Source of the DNA: Pseudocitrobacter cyperus
GTDB taxonomy: Bacteria; Pseudomonadota; Gammaproteobacteria; Enterobacterales; Enterobacteriaceae
Assembly: GCF_039889165.1 (NCBI RefSeq)
Contig: NZ_JAYMYY010000001.1
Span: 124,001 to 188,000, forward strand
Direction: 5' to 3'
DNA: 64,000 bases
A program made the position numbers and the translations under genes. Of the stretch, positions 8,832-18,118 are shown piece after piece. Each line of letters starts with the position of its first letter. Position 1 is the first letter of the stretch. The notes under the pieces are model-generated. The model was not told the origin of the DNA. It saw only the letters and a program-made list of their open reading frames with translations, and did no database searches.

Positions 8832-9392
8832 ATGTCATTTAATCTGCTTGAACGTACTGAACCGGGTCGGCGTCGCTTTGGTGTCGCGCTTTTTGTGGGC
8901 ATAATCGCAGGTATTATGTCTGCATTTGTTAAATGGGGTGCAGAAGTCCCTCTGCCACCGAGAACCTTCTCGGGGGGTCGAGACGAGTTTAACCCTCCTT
9001 ATCTTTTTCTGCGTGACTATCTGGGAATTGATCCTACACATGCCGTCTATACATTTTCAGAGCATGTAATTAACCCGGTGATGGTAACGCACATTATTTT
9101 TTCACTGGTCTTTGCGATTGGTTACTGCCTGGTTGCTGAGATTTTCCCTAAAGTGAAATTATGGCAAGGGGCATTAGCGGGTATTATCGCAACTATCGCC
9201 GTTCACTGGATTTCCTTCCCGTTACTCGGCCTGACACCTTCACTACCGAATATACCGTTGGATGAGTATATATCAGAGTTACTTGGCCATATTTTTTGGT
9301 TTTGGGCGATTGAAATGATCCGTCGAGATCTGCGTAACCGAATCACACACCAGCCTGACGCCGAAGTTCCCCTGGACGCTAAATTCAGGTAG
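8832..9392 (+). CDS. YagU-family (DUF1440) inner-membrane protein
   Basis: A 186-residue membrane protein aligning along its length with E. coli YagU: RRRFGVALFVGIIAG, SAFVKWGAEVPLPPR, HIIFSLVFAIGYCLVAE and the C-terminal IEMIRRDLRNRITHQPD. Three to four membrane helices are visible. YagU has been linked to acid survival in E. coli; the biochemical role is unknown. It lies in a different place from E. coli yagU and is shorter in the loop after PLPPR, so it may be a paralogue; no symbol is assigned. A terminator follows. Confidence 0.8.
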   Translation: MSFNLLERTEPGRRRFGVALFVGIIAGIMSAFVKWGAEVPLPPRTFSGGRDEFNPPYLFLRDYLGIDPTHAVYTFSEHVINPVMVTHIIFSLVFAIGYCLVAEIFPKVKLWQGALAGIIATIAVHWISFPLLGLTPSLPNIPLDEYISELLGHIFWFWAIEMIRRDLRNRITHQPDAEVPLDAKFR

Positions 9393-9434
9393 CGGACGAG
9401 ATTCCGCCAAAGATTAAATACAGAACCTCAACAG

Positions 9435-9461
9435 GCCTCGCTCTCAGTGCGGGGCTTTTTT
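9435..9461 (+). terminator. Rho-independent terminator after the yagU-like gene
   Basis: Stem GCCTCGC / GCGGGGC (one G-T pair) with a 7-base loop, followed by TTTTTT. Confidence 0.75.
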
Positions 9462-9607
9462 GTGGGGATGGAATACCTTATGACACGAAAAGAGAGATAT
9501 CGTGACGTCGTCTACTTTCGCTAACAAAAATGGTGGCGGCTGGCTTGTGGTGCGGGTTTGATTGATGTTAGCGTATGTCGAAATTACGCATTTAAAAGAG
9601 TAAAAGT

Positions 9608-9889
9608 ATGTTTTGTGTGATCTACCGGAGCGCTAAACGCGACCAGACTTACCTGTATGTCGAAAAAAGAGACGATTTCTCCCGTGTGCCTGAGGAGCTG
9701 ATGAAAGGCTTCGGACAGCCGCAGTTAGCAATGCTGCTGCCGCTGGATGGGCGCAAACAACTGGTGAATGCCGATCTGGACAAGGTGAAGCAGGCGCTGA
9801 AAGAACAGGGGTATTATTTACAGATCCCGCCACCGCCTGAAAATTTACTTAAAGAGCATCTGGCCGGGTCAGGAAAACCGCAAGAGTAA
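9608..9889 (+). CDS. ycgL: YcgL domain-containing protein (UPF0745)
   Basis: A 93-residue protein with the YcgL signature CVIYRSAKRDQTYLYVEKRD and FSRVPEELMKGFGQPQ, then LPLDGRKQLVNADLDKVK. An in-frame stop at 9593 rules out the longer N-terminus annotated for some E. coli entries, so translation starts at 9608. Function is unresolved. Followed by ycgM and ycgN as in E. coli. Confidence 0.92.
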   Translation: MFCVIYRSAKRDQTYLYVEKRDDFSRVPEELMKGFGQPQLAMLLPLDGRKQLVNADLDKVKQALKEQGYYLQIPPPPENLLKEHLAGSGKPQE

Positions 9890-9969
9890 TTCTGGCCGAA
9901 ATGGGTGCTGGTCAAAGCATGCGTCTATTGGTTCTAACAAATATGTTGAAAAACGGATAGGGGAAACAA

Positions 9970-10629
9970 ATGTATCAGCATCATAATTGGCAGGGAGCAT
10001 TGCTCGATTACCCGGTAAGCAAAGTTGTTTGCGTAGGCAGTAATTACGCGAAGCATATTCAGGAGATGGGTAGTGCCATCCCGGATGAACCGGTGCTGTT
10101 TATCAAACCGGAAACGGCGCTCTGTGATATTCGTCAGCCGCTGGTGCTGCCTCAGGGGCTTGGCTCTGTGCATCACGAAGTGGAACTGGCGGTACTGATT
10201 GGCGCAACTTTGCGTCAGGCGACGGAAGACCACGTCCAGAAAGCGATTGCTGGCTATGGTGTGGCGCTGGATCTCACCCTGCGCGATGTGCAGGGCAAAA
10301 TGAAGAAAGCCGGGCAGCCCTGGGAAAAGGCAAAGGGCTTTGATAATTCCTGCCCTATTTCTGGTTTTATTCCCGCAGCGGAGTTCGACCGCGATCCACA
10401 AAATACGCCGCTGGAGCTAACCGTAAACGGCGAGGTACGTCAGCACGGTACCACGGCGGATATGATCCATAAAATAGTGCCGCTGATTGCCTACATGAGC
10501 CGTTTCTTTACGCTGAAACCGGGCGATGTGGTGCTGACGGGGACGCCAGAAGGTGTTGGCCCGCTGTTAAGCGGCGATGCGTTGACCGTGAAATTTAACG
10601 GTCTTTCTCTTTCAACCCGCGTGCTGTAA
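9970..10629 (+). CDS. ycgM: Fumarylacetoacetate hydrolase-family protein YcgM
   Basis: 219 residues, the standard short FAH-domain length. It has the metal-binding HHEVELAVLIG motif and GYGVALDLTLRD, and the GDVVLTGTPEGVGPL C-terminal segment. Relatives are acylpyruvases or oxaloacetate decarboxylases needing Mg or Mn; which reaction this one performs is not visible. AGGGGAAA precedes the ATG. It lies between ycgL and ycgN. Confidence 0.93.
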   Translation: MYQHHNWQGALLDYPVSKVVCVGSNYAKHIQEMGSAIPDEPVLFIKPETALCDIRQPLVLPQGLGSVHHEVELAVLIGATLRQATEDHVQKAIAGYGVALDLTLRDVQGKMKKAGQPWEKAKGFDNSCPISGFIPAAEFDRDPQNTPLELTVNGEVRQHGTTADMIHKIVPLIAYMSRFFTLKPGDVVLTGTPEGVGPLLSGDALTVKFNGLSLSTRVL

Positions 10630-10722
10630 CCCCTGCTTGCCGCTCTCATTGGGCGGCAAAACTTGCATCCCTGTGCCAGACTGGTTATAAGGTGCACCCG
10701 GAATTTTGATGTGGACATCCTG

Positions 10723-11169
10723 ATGAGCGAATTACCTTTCTGGCAAAACAAAACTCTCGACGAAATGACCGACGCCGAGTGGGAATCGCTGTGCGATGGC
10801 TGTGGGCAGTGCTGTCTGCATAAACTGATGGATGAAGACACCGACGAGATCTACTTCACCAACGTCGCCTGCCGTCAGCTCAATATCAAAACCTGCCAGT
10901 GCCGTAACTACGAGCGACGCTTCGAGTATGAGCCGGACTGCATCAAGCTGACCCGTGATAACCTGCCAACATTTGAGTGGTTGCCGCACACCTGCGCTTA
11001 TCGCCTGCTGGCTGAAGGAAAAGGGCTGCCGGACTGGCATCCTCTGCTAACGGGGTCAAAAGCCGCGATGCATGGCGAGCGTATTTCCGTGCGCCATATT
11101 GCAGTGAAAGAGACGGAAGTGCGCGACTGGCAGGATCATATCCTCAATAAGCCAGAGTGGGCGGATTGA
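10723..11169 (+). CDS. ycgN: UPF0260 cysteine-cluster protein YcgN
   Basis: A small cytoplasmic protein with a zinc/iron-chelating CxxCxxCC domain: CDGCGQCCLHK near residues 25-35, then CRQLNIKTCQCRNY and a later Cys in PDCIK. The ATG at 10723 gives 148 residues starting MSELPFWQNKTL. A GTG at 10711 would add four residues, closer to the 153-residue E. coli annotation, so the start is uncertain by a few codons. Function unknown. Confidence 0.92.
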   Translation: MSELPFWQNKTLDEMTDAEWESLCDGCGQCCLHKLMDEDTDEIYFTNVACRQLNIKTCQCRNYERRFEYEPDCIKLTRDNLPTFEWLPHTCAYRLLAEGKGLPDWHPLLTGSKAAMHGERISVRHIAVKETEVRDWQDHILNKPEWAD

Positions 11170-11282
11170 GCCTCTAAAATAACCATCAGGCTTTTCTTTT
11201 CGCGCGCGACAAAAAACGCTATGCGTATAAGCCCTTAGCTGCAGCGAGCAAAACGAGGGTTGATCTGCCAGAACAATACAAC

Positions 11283-11302
11283 TACTGTACATAAATGCAG
11301 TG
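11283..11302 (+). promoter_or_regulatory. LexA (SOS) box upstream of umuDC
   Basis: TACTGTACATAAATGCAGTG matches the LexA consensus CTGT-N8-ACAG with one change in the right half. It lies 20 bases before the umuD ATG at 11322, as in E. coli. Confidence 0.85.
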
Positions 11303-11321
11303 TTTGTTTATGGTAGTTATC

Positions 11322-11741
11322 ATGCAGCGATATAAGCCAACTGATTTATGTCAGGTTGTGGCGCTTCCTATGTTTAGTGACCTTGCCCCATGCGGGTTTC
11401 CCAGCCCTGCCCAGGACTATGTCGAGAGGCGAATCGATCTCAATCAACTCATGGTACAGCACCCCAGTGCGACCTATTTTGTGAAGGCATCGGGAGACTC
11501 GATGTCCGACGCCGGAATTGGTGAGGGGGATTTGCTGGTGGTGGACAGCTCACGTAAAGCCGGACACGGTGATATCGTTATCGCGGCGGTTGATGGTGAA
11601 TTTACCGTTAAGCGTCTGCAACTGCACCCCACCGTGATGCTTAAACCGGAGAACGCTGCCTATCGGCCAATCATGATAGGTTCCGAAGACAGTCTGGAAA
11701 TCTTCGGTGTTGTAACATTTATCGTGAAGTCTGTGAGCTGA
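11322..11741 (+). CDS. umuD: DNA polymerase V subunit UmuD (self-cleaving)
   Basis: LexA-like protein of 139 residues. RecA-stimulated self-cleavage between Cys24 and Gly25 gives UmuD', which with UmuC forms the translesion polymerase Pol V. The cleavage site, nucleophile Ser60 (SGDSM) and general-base Lys97 (FTVK) fall at the E. coli positions when translation starts at the ATG at 11322. The upstream in-frame ATG at 11295 lies inside the LexA box and is rejected. umuC follows after 2 bases. Confidence 0.95.
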   Translation: MQRYKPTDLCQVVALPMFSDLAPCGFPSPAQDYVERRIDLNQLMVQHPSATYFVKASGDSMSDAGIGEGDLLVVDSSRKAGHGDIVIAAVDGEFTVKRLQLHPTVMLKPENAAYRPIMIGSEDSLEIFGVVTFIVKSVS

Positions 11742-11743
11742 AA

Positions 11744-13009
11744 ATGTTCGCGTTAGTTGACGTAAACTCATTCTACGCCAGTTGCGAGATTGTATTCAGA
11801 CCCGACCTACAAGGGCGACCGGTGGCCGTTCTTTCTAATAACGATGGCTGCGTTATTGCGTGTTCGGCCGAAACCAAAAAACTGGGTATCAGGACAGGCG
11901 CTCCATACTTCAAATACCGGGATCTCTTTTTGCGCCATAACGTGGTGTGCTTCAGCAGTAATTATGAACTGTATGCGGATATGTCTGACAGAGTCATGAC
12001 AACGCTGGAAGAGATGGTGCCACGTCTGGAAATTTACTCTATTGACGAAGCATTCTGCGACCTCACGGGGATACGTAATTGCCGTGTACTGGAGGATTTT
12101 GGCCGGGAAATAAAAGAGGCGGTGTATCGAAATACCCATCTGCGCGTTGGCGTTGGGATTGCGCAGACAAAAACCCTGGCAAAGCTGGCCAATCATGCGG
12201 CGAAGAAGTGGACGAAAACGGGTGGGGTTGTTGATTTGTCGAACATTGAACGCCAGCGTAAATTAATGTCTCTGTTTCCCGTAGATGAAGTCTGGGGCGT
12301 GGGGCGTCGTATCAGTAAAAAGCTCGACGCCATGGGGATAAAAACGGTTCTGGATCTGGCAGACACGCATATTTCCGTGATCCGTAAACACTTTAATGTC
12401 GTGCTCGAAAGAACGGTCAGGGAACTACGCGGTGAACCCTGCTTAGAACTTGAGGAGTTTGCCCCAGTTAAACAGGAGATCGTATGCAGCCGTTCATTTG
12501 GCGAACGTATCACCGAATATGAACAAATGCGGCAGGCAATATGCGCATACGCGGCACGCGGTGCCGAGAAATTACGCGGAGAGCATCAGTATTGCCGCTT
12601 TATCTCCACTTTCGTGAAAACCTCCCCCTTTGCTCTGAATGAGCCCTATTACGGTAATAGTGTAGGCGTCAGACTGCTGACGCCTACACAGGATAGCCGC
12701 GATATTATCAATGCTGCGATTCGTTGTCTTGATGTCATCTGGCGCGACGGGCACCGATACCAAAAAGCGGGGATTATGCTGGGTGACTTCTTCAGCCAGG
12801 GGATCGCGCAGCTCAACTTGTTTGATGATAATGCGCCACGTGCCGGCTGTGAGAAGCTGATGGAGGTGCTGGATCGCCTGAATGCAAAAGATGGCAGGGG
12901 GACGTTGTACTTTGCCGGACAGGGGATCCAGCAGCAGTGGCAGATGAAGCGTGAGATGCTCTCTCCCCGCTATACAACCCGGTATTCGGATCTGCTGGTT
13001 GTCAGGTAA
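11744..13009 (+). CDS. umuC: DNA polymerase V catalytic subunit UmuC
   Basis: Y-family translesion polymerase, 421 residues. The N-terminus MFALVDVNSFYASCE carries the first catalytic Asp; the SIDEAFCDL motif near residue 100 carries the second catalytic acid pair. A C-terminal beta-clamp-binding segment, QLNLF, is visible. Translationally coupled to umuD; the pair forms an SOS operon. Confidence 0.97.
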   Translation: MFALVDVNSFYASCEIVFRPDLQGRPVAVLSNNDGCVIACSAETKKLGIRTGAPYFKYRDLFLRHNVVCFSSNYELYADMSDRVMTTLEEMVPRLEIYSIDEAFCDLTGIRNCRVLEDFGREIKEAVYRNTHLRVGVGIAQTKTLAKLANHAAKKWTKTGGVVDLSNIERQRKLMSLFPVDEVWGVGRRISKKLDAMGIKTVLDLADTHISVIRKHFNVVLERTVRELRGEPCLELEEFAPVKQEIVCSRSFGERITEYEQMRQAICAYAARGAEKLRGEHQYCRFISTFVKTSPFALNEPYYGNSVGVRLLTPTQDSRDIINAAIRCLDVIWRDGHRYQKAGIMLGDFFSQGIAQLNLFDDNAPRAGCEKLMEVLDRLNAKDGRGTLYFAGQGIQQQWQMKREMLSPRYTTRYSDLLVVR

Positions 13010-13061
13010 CGGAGTGGATTAACGCCGGGCGGACACCGTCATCGGCGCGATGACGTGAAAC

Positions 13062-13087
13062 AAAAAACGCTCCCTCAGGAGCGTTTT
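13062..13087. terminator. Bidirectional terminator between umuC and dsbB
   Basis: Stem CGCTCC / GGAGCG with a 4-base loop, an A-run at the left and T-run at the right. It can end both converging transcripts. Confidence 0.75.
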
Positions 13088-13088
13088 C

Positions 13089-13619
13089 TTAACGACCAAA
13101 CAGGTCGCGCTTTTTGGGTTTGAAAGGCTGTGCAATCAGCACCAGTACCGCCACCACCAGATAAGCGGCAAAAATACCGACCAGCCATTGCGGCATCTCC
13201 AGCGTCAGAAATTCCCACTGACGTACAGAACAGTCTCCGGAAGCAACAAACACTTGCGGTAGCCATTTGTCCAGCGGCAGCCAGCTCGGGAAGCGCGCGG
13301 CAAAGTCGCAGGTCATAAATGGCGACGGATGCAACTGAATCATGGTGTGTTCCCAGGCGAGCTGCAAGCCACGGACGGCGCTGTAAATCCAAATCACGAT
13401 AGCGACGTAGCGCAGCGGCGTTTTCGGGGCGATTGCGCCGACGATGCCTGCCCCCATAATCCCAAACAGGGCGCATCGCTCATAAATGCACAGTACGCAC
13501 GGTTTAAGCAGCATGACATGCTGAAACCACAGCGCAACGAGTTCAAGCGCAAAGGCTGTCAGCGCCATCAATAACCAGGCGCCACGGCCCCGTGAGCACT
13601 GGTTCAAATATCGCAACAT
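13089..13619 (-). CDS. dsbB: Disulfide bond formation protein DsbB
   Basis: Inner-membrane quinone reductase that reoxidises DsbA. It has four membrane helices, the first periplasmic redox pair Cys41-Cys44 (KPCVLC), and second-loop cysteines in MTCDF and SGDCSVRQ. Translation from the ATG at 13619 (MLRYLNQC) gives 176 residues, exactly the E. coli length; the ATG two codons earlier is less likely. Encoded next to nhaB on the same strand. Confidence 0.96.
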   Translation of the reverse strand: MLRYLNQCSRGRGAWLLMALTAFALELVALWFQHVMLLKPCVLCIYERCALFGIMGAGIVGAIAPKTPLRYVAIVIWIYSAVRGLQLAWEHTMIQLHPSPFMTCDFAARFPSWLPLDKWLPQVFVASGDCSVRQWEFLTLEMPQWLVGIFAAYLVVAVLVLIAQPFKPKKRDLFGR

Positions 13620-13716
13620 AATCATTTCCCTGGAACATGTTTAAGGGTCGTAGTTTAAACCAAAAAATGTCTGCCGCCACTGACGTTTAGCAATTATTAC
13701 GTAAATGAATATTCAA

Positions 13717-13739
13717 TGCCCGGCACTCAGTGCCGGGCA
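13717..13739 (-). terminator. Hairpin terminator downstream of nhaB
   Basis: A perfect 10-base palindrome (TGCCCGGCAC / GTGCCGGGCA, 3-base loop) just after the nhaB stop on the minus strand, followed there by TTGAATATT. The T-tract is weak. Confidence 0.6.
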
Positions 13740-13746
13740 GGGGATA

Positions 13747-15297
13747 CTAAGGTGTGTGAGGGGAGGGGATCCAGCCGAGAGCAAGCAACCAGTCGCTAAC
13801 CGGATGAAGGGTAAACTCAACACACAACAGCCCCACCGCGGTCAAGACCAGGGTATAAGGCAGAGCCATCCAGACCATCCGGCCATAAGAAAGTTGTATG
13901 AGTGGAGCGAGGGCGGAGGTCAGCAGGAACAGAAATGCCGCCTGTCCATTCGGTGTTGCGACGGAAGGCAGGTTCGTCCCGGTATTGATAGCCACCGCCA
14001 GCATTTCAAATTGCTTCAGGGTGATGGCACCAGATTCCAGCGCCGCTTTCACTTCATTGATATATACCGTCCCAACGAAAACGTTATCGGAAATAGAAGA
14101 TAGCAGGCCATTGAAAATATAGAACAGGGGAAGCTGCGCCTGCGGTGATGCCTGCAGCACGAAGCTGATTACCGGGGCGAACAGGTGCTGATCGATGATG
14201 ACCGCCACGACGGCGAAGAAAACCGTCAGTAATGCAGTAAAAGGCAGAGCTTCTGTGAATGCTTTGCCGATAGCATGTTCATCGGTGACGCCGGTGAACG
14301 AGGTGGCTAAAATTATCACCGACAGGCCAATCAACCCCACTTCCGCAAGGTGGAAGGCCAGCGCCAGTATCAACCAGATGCCAATCAGGGCCTGAACCCA
14401 CAGGCGCATGGTGTCCTGACGGCTACGCTGTTGGCGGCTGCGCTGATCGAAGTCATGGAGTATTTTTCTCACGCTTTCCGGAAGCGTGGCGCCATAACCG
14501 AATCGCTTAAATTTCTCCAGCAGCAGGCAGGTGGCGATGCCACAAATAAAGACCGGTATAGTTACTGGCGACATACGCATAAAAAATTCGCCGAAATGCC
14601 AACCCGATGCTTTCGCGATAATCAGGTTCTGCGGTTCGCCAACCATCGTCATTACGCCGCCAAGAGCGGTACCCACGCCTGCATGCATCATCAGGCTGCG
14701 CAGGAAAGCGCGGAATTGTTCAAGCACATCCCGATAGTGTTTATCGATATGGCTGTCGTCGAGAAGGTTGTCATCGTCTGGTCGGCTGGATGCGGCACGG
14801 TGGTAGATCCCGTAGAAGCCCACTGCGACGCTGATGATCACCGCCACGACCGTCAGGGCATCAAGGAAGGCGGAGAGAAAAGCGGCCGCCATGCAAAATG
14901 CGAGTGAAAGCAGCATTTTGCTGCGGATACTCAGCAGCAGCCGGGTGAAGATAAACAGCAGCAACTGCTTCATGAAGTAGATACCGGCAACCATAAAGAT
15001 CAACAGCAACAGCACTTCGAGGTTGGCAGCAATCTCTTTACGCACGTGTTCGGCTGAGGTCATGCCGACAATCACGGCTTCAATCGCCAGCAGACCGCCG
15101 GGTATCAGCGGGTAGCATTTTAACGCCATAGCCAGCGTGAAGATAAATTCAACAACCAGCAGCCATCCGGCGATAAAAGGATTAAAGAGAAATATGATTG
15201 GGTTGATAACCAAAAATATCAGCAATAAGAGCTTATACCAGTCGGGAGATTGCCCAAGAAAGTTTCGCCACAATGCGCGTGAGTGTGAGATTTCCAT
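13747..15297 (-). CDS. nhaB: Na+/H+ antiporter NhaB
   Basis: Inner-membrane sodium-proton antiporter of 516 residues with about twelve membrane helices. Conserved segments include MEISHSRALWRNFLGQSPDWYK, SAFLDALTVVAVIISVAVGFYGIYH and INTGTNLPSVATPNGQAAFLFLLT. Length and ends match the family (513 in E. coli). It is divergent from fadR, with a 212-base shared intergenic region. Confidence 0.96.
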   Translation of the reverse strand: MEISHSRALWRNFLGQSPDWYKLLLLIFLVINPIIFLFNPFIAGWLLVVEFIFTLAMALKCYPLIPGGLLAIEAVIVGMTSAEHVRKEIAANLEVLLLLIFMVAGIYFMKQLLLFIFTRLLLSIRSKMLLSLAFCMAAAFLSAFLDALTVVAVIISVAVGFYGIYHRAASSRPDDDNLLDDSHIDKHYRDVLEQFRAFLRSLMMHAGVGTALGGVMTMVGEPQNLIIAKASGWHFGEFFMRMSPVTIPVFICGIATCLLLEKFKRFGYGATLPESVRKILHDFDQRSRQQRSRQDTMRLWVQALIGIWLILALAFHLAEVGLIGLSVIILATSFTGVTDEHAIGKAFTEALPFTALLTVFFAVVAVIIDQHLFAPVISFVLQASPQAQLPLFYIFNGLLSSISDNVFVGTVYINEVKAALESGAITLKQFEMLAVAINTGTNLPSVATPNGQAAFLFLLTSALAPLIQLSYGRMVWMALPYTLVLTAVGLLCVEFTLHPVSDWLLALGWIPSPHTP

Positions 15298-15460
15298 GAC
15301 GTATCGTCTGCCTCGTAGATGTCATTTTTTGTTACAGTCAAGGCAGAAACTCTAGCAGAGTTTACGAAAAAAAACGTTCATTACTGTGGAAAAGGAAATC
15401 CGAAAAATGAAACGGCGATCCCTTTTTAATTCACTCCCTGCGCTATCTGCTGTGATTACG

Positions 15461-15477
15461 GTCTGGTATGATGAGTG
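15461..15477 (+). promoter_or_regulatory. Candidate FadR operator upstream of fadR
   Basis: GTCTGGTATGATGAGTG resembles the FadR operator seen upstream of fadD, 33 bases before the fadR start. It suggests autoregulation, inferred from similarity only. Confidence 0.4.
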
Positions 15478-15509
15478 GATTGCAACGCTGTGTAATGGAA
15501 ATTCTAACT

Positions 15510-16214
15510 ATGGTCATTAAGGCGCAAAGCCCGGCGGGTTTCGCGGAAGAGTATATTGTTGAAAGCATCTGGAATAACCGTTTCCCACCGGGTTCTATTC
15601 TGCCTGCCGAGCGCGAACTTTCTGAACTGATTGGTGTTACCCGTACTACGTTACGTGAAGTGTTACAGCGCCTCGCGCGCGACGGTTGGCTAACCATCCA
15701 GCATGGTAAGCCGACGAAAGTGAACAACTTCTGGGAAACGTCCGGGTTGAATATCCTCGAGACGCTGGCGCGCCTCGATCACGAAAGCGTGCCGCAATTG
15801 CTGGATAACCTGCTTTCCGTGCGCACTAACATCGCCACTATCTTCATTCGTACCGCGTTTCGTCAACACCCTGACAAAGCGCTGGAAGTACTGGCGACCG
15901 CGCGTGAAGTGGAAGACTACGCGGATGCCTTTGCCGACCTTGATTACAACATTTTCCGTGGTCTGGCCTTTGCCTCCGGCAACCCGATTTACGGCCTGAT
16001 CCTCAACGGGATGAAAGGCCTCTATACCCGCATTGGCCGTCACTATTTCGCGAATCCGGAAGCGCGTAGCCTGGCGTTAGGTTTCTACCATCGCCTGACG
16101 GAAGTGTGCGAACAGGGGTTACACGATCAGGTTTATGAAACTGTGCGCCGCTATGGCCGCGACAGCGGTGAAGTCTGGCATCGAATGCAGAAAAATATGC
16201 CGGGCGGCGTTTAA
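15510..16214 (+). CDS. fadR: Fatty-acid metabolism regulator FadR
   Basis: GntR-family regulator. Acyl-CoA releases it from DNA; it represses beta-oxidation genes such as fadD and activates fabA/fabB in E. coli. An N-terminal winged helix (ILPAERELSELIGVTRTTLREVLQRL) is followed by the acyl-CoA-binding helical domain. The ATG at 15510 (MVIKAQSPAGF) is the family start; the longer frame from 15468 is unconserved. At 234 residues the C-terminus is about five residues shorter than in E. coli. Confidence 0.96.
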   Translation: MVIKAQSPAGFAEEYIVESIWNNRFPPGSILPAERELSELIGVTRTTLREVLQRLARDGWLTIQHGKPTKVNNFWETSGLNILETLARLDHESVPQLLDNLLSVRTNIATIFIRTAFRQHPDKALEVLATAREVEDYADAFADLDYNIFRGLAFASGNPIYGLILNGMKGLYTRIGRHYFANPEARSLALGFYHRLTEVCEQGLHDQVYETVRRYGRDSGEVWHRMQKNMPGGV

Positions 16215-16230
16215 GCTCTCGCAAAAGAAG

Positions 16231-16258
16231 AAGCCTCTCGAAAATGAGAGGCTTTTTT
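16231..16258. terminator. Terminator between fadR and ycgB
   Basis: Stem GCCTCTC / GAGAGGC with a loop of 6, followed by TTTTTT, between converging genes. Confidence 0.85.
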
Positions 16259-16259
16259 A

Positions 16260-17792
16260 TTACAGCGCGCTCGCTCTTGGCGGGCAGCGTTCCAGCAGCT
16301 CCACGCTGCCATCCGCATTCTGCTGCTCCAGATGAACCTCGAACCCCCACAGGCGATGCACATGTTTCAGCACCTCCCGGCGGCCTTTATCCAGCGGCGC
16401 GCGATTATGCGGAACATAGCGTAGCGTCAGCGAGCGGTCGCCGCGTAGATCCACATTCCACACCTGAATATTCGGCTCAAGATTACTGAGATTATACTGG
16501 GACGAAAGCTGGGCGCGAATCTCCCGGTAGCCTTCTTCGTTGTGAATGGCTGAGATCTCCAGATAATTATTGTGATCGTCATCCAGCACCGTGAACAAAC
16601 GGAAGTCACGCATCACCTTCGGCGACAGGAACTGGCTGATAAAGCTCTCATCTTTAAAGTCGCGCATGGCGAAGTGCAGCGTTTCCAGCCAGTCAGAACC
16701 GGCGATATCCGGGAACCAGTAGCGATCTTCCTCCGTCGGGGTCTGACAGATGCGTTTAATATCCTGGAACATAGCAAAGCCCAACGCATACGGGTTAATG
16801 CCGCTGTACCACGGGCTGTTGTAAGGCGGCTGGAAAACAACGTTGGTGTGGCTGTGGAGAAATTCCAGCATAAAGCGCTCTGTGACTTTCCCCTCATCAT
16901 AAAGATGGTTGAGGATGGTGTAGTGCCAGAACGTCGCCCAGCCTTCGTTCATCACCTGAGTCTGCTTTTGGGGGTAAAAATACTGGCTTACTTTGCGCAC
17001 AATACGCATGATCTCACGCTGCCAGGGCTCCAGCAGTGGGGCATTTTTCTCCATAAAGTAGAGCAGGTTCTCCTGTGGCTCCGAAGGATAGCGCCGGGAC
17101 TCCACGGCTTTCTCCTCTTCTTCACGTTTTGGCAGCGTGCGCCACAGCATATTCACCTGGCTTTGCAGATACTCTTCCCGGCTTTTCTGTCGTGCTTTCT
17201 CCTCCTGTAAGGAGATTTTTTGCGGTCGTTTATACCGATCCACGCCGTAGTTCATCAGCGCATGGCAGGAGTCGAGCAATTTCTCCACTTCATCCACACC
17301 GTAGCGCTCCTCGCACTCGCTGATATATTTGCGGGCGAAGATCAGGTAATCGACGATAGAGCTGGCATCTGTCCAGCTACGGAACAGGTAATTGTTTTTA
17401 AAGAAGGAGTTATGACCATAGCAGGCATGCGCCATCACCAGCGCCTGCATGGTAATGGTATTCTCCTCCATCAGATACGCGATACAAGGATTGGAGTTGA
17501 TCACAATCTCATAGGCCAGCCCCTGCTGACCGTGTTTGTAGGCACGCTCGGTTTCGATAAATTTTTTACCAAATGACCAGTGCGTATAGTTAATCGGCAT
17601 CCCGATGCTGGAATAGGCATCCATCATCTGTTCAGAGGTAATGACTTCGATTTGATGGGGATAGGTGTCCAGCCTGTACAGTTTTGCTACCCGGTCAATC
17701 TCAACCAGATAGGTTTCCAGCAGGGGAAATGTCCAGTCGGGTCCGTCGCTCAAACGCGTGCTGTCCTTATTCATCGAATCAATAGTTGCCAT
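16260..17792 (-). CDS. ycgB: SpoVR-family protein YcgB
   Basis: 510-residue cytoplasmic SpoVR-like protein. Family knowledge places YcgB with the YeaG/YeaH stationary-phase signalling proteins; the molecular activity is unknown. Conserved stretches include MNEGWATFWHYTILN and NSPWYSGINPYALGFAMF, both His/Trp-rich. The ATG at 17792 (MATIDSMNKD) is used because the 21 upstream residues of the open frame are not conserved and the length then equals E. coli YcgB. Confidence 0.94.
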   Translation of the reverse strand: MATIDSMNKDSTRLSDGPDWTFPLLETYLVEIDRVAKLYRLDTYPHQIEVITSEQMMDAYSSIGMPINYTHWSFGKKFIETERAYKHGQQGLAYEIVINSNPCIAYLMEENTITMQALVMAHACYGHNSFFKNNYLFRSWTDASSIVDYLIFARKYISECEERYGVDEVEKLLDSCHALMNYGVDRYKRPQKISLQEEKARQKSREEYLQSQVNMLWRTLPKREEEEKAVESRRYPSEPQENLLYFMEKNAPLLEPWQREIMRIVRKVSQYFYPQKQTQVMNEGWATFWHYTILNHLYDEGKVTERFMLEFLHSHTNVVFQPPYNSPWYSGINPYALGFAMFQDIKRICQTPTEEDRYWFPDIAGSDWLETLHFAMRDFKDESFISQFLSPKVMRDFRLFTVLDDDHNNYLEISAIHNEEGYREIRAQLSSQYNLSNLEPNIQVWNVDLRGDRSLTLRYVPHNRAPLDKGRREVLKHVHRLWGFEVHLEQQNADGSVELLERCPPRASAL

Positions 17793-18118
17793 TAGCGCGC
17801 CCTCATTGTTGGCGACTCTCTCTGTCTGGAGAGCCTCAGTAAAAGAATAGAACACCTGTGCAAAACCGTAACAAGCACCATTTTTTTTCTTCGCGATTTC
17901 TTCATTTTGATGACGACAATTTCCCGCGATTGCAAAATTTTATGCTGGGTAAATTTTTTGCTCAGCAGGAGATGTTGAAACTCGCTCTCCAACGCTGGCG
18001 GGGCTGTATGTGAACCGTGTCACCATAAAAAAAGCCTATGTTGAATAATATTTTCATCTGGGTTATCAATTTGTAATCAGAAGATTGTTCTTTTACTCAA
18101 TTCGATTCTGGAGTAGCT
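17793..18118. other. Divergent regulatory region between ycgB and dadA
   Basis: No gene supported. This 326-base AT-rich region holds the divergent promoters of ycgB and dadAX. A strong CRP site lies at 18009-18024. Several A/T-tracts could be Lrp sites, as known for E. coli dadAX, but I cannot delimit them. Confidence 0.55.
18009..18024 (+). promoter_or_regulatory. CRP site upstream of dadAX
   Basis: TGTGAACCGTGTCACC matches TGTGA-N6-TCACA with one mismatch, 95 bases before dadA. E. coli dadAX is CRP-activated. Confidence 0.65.
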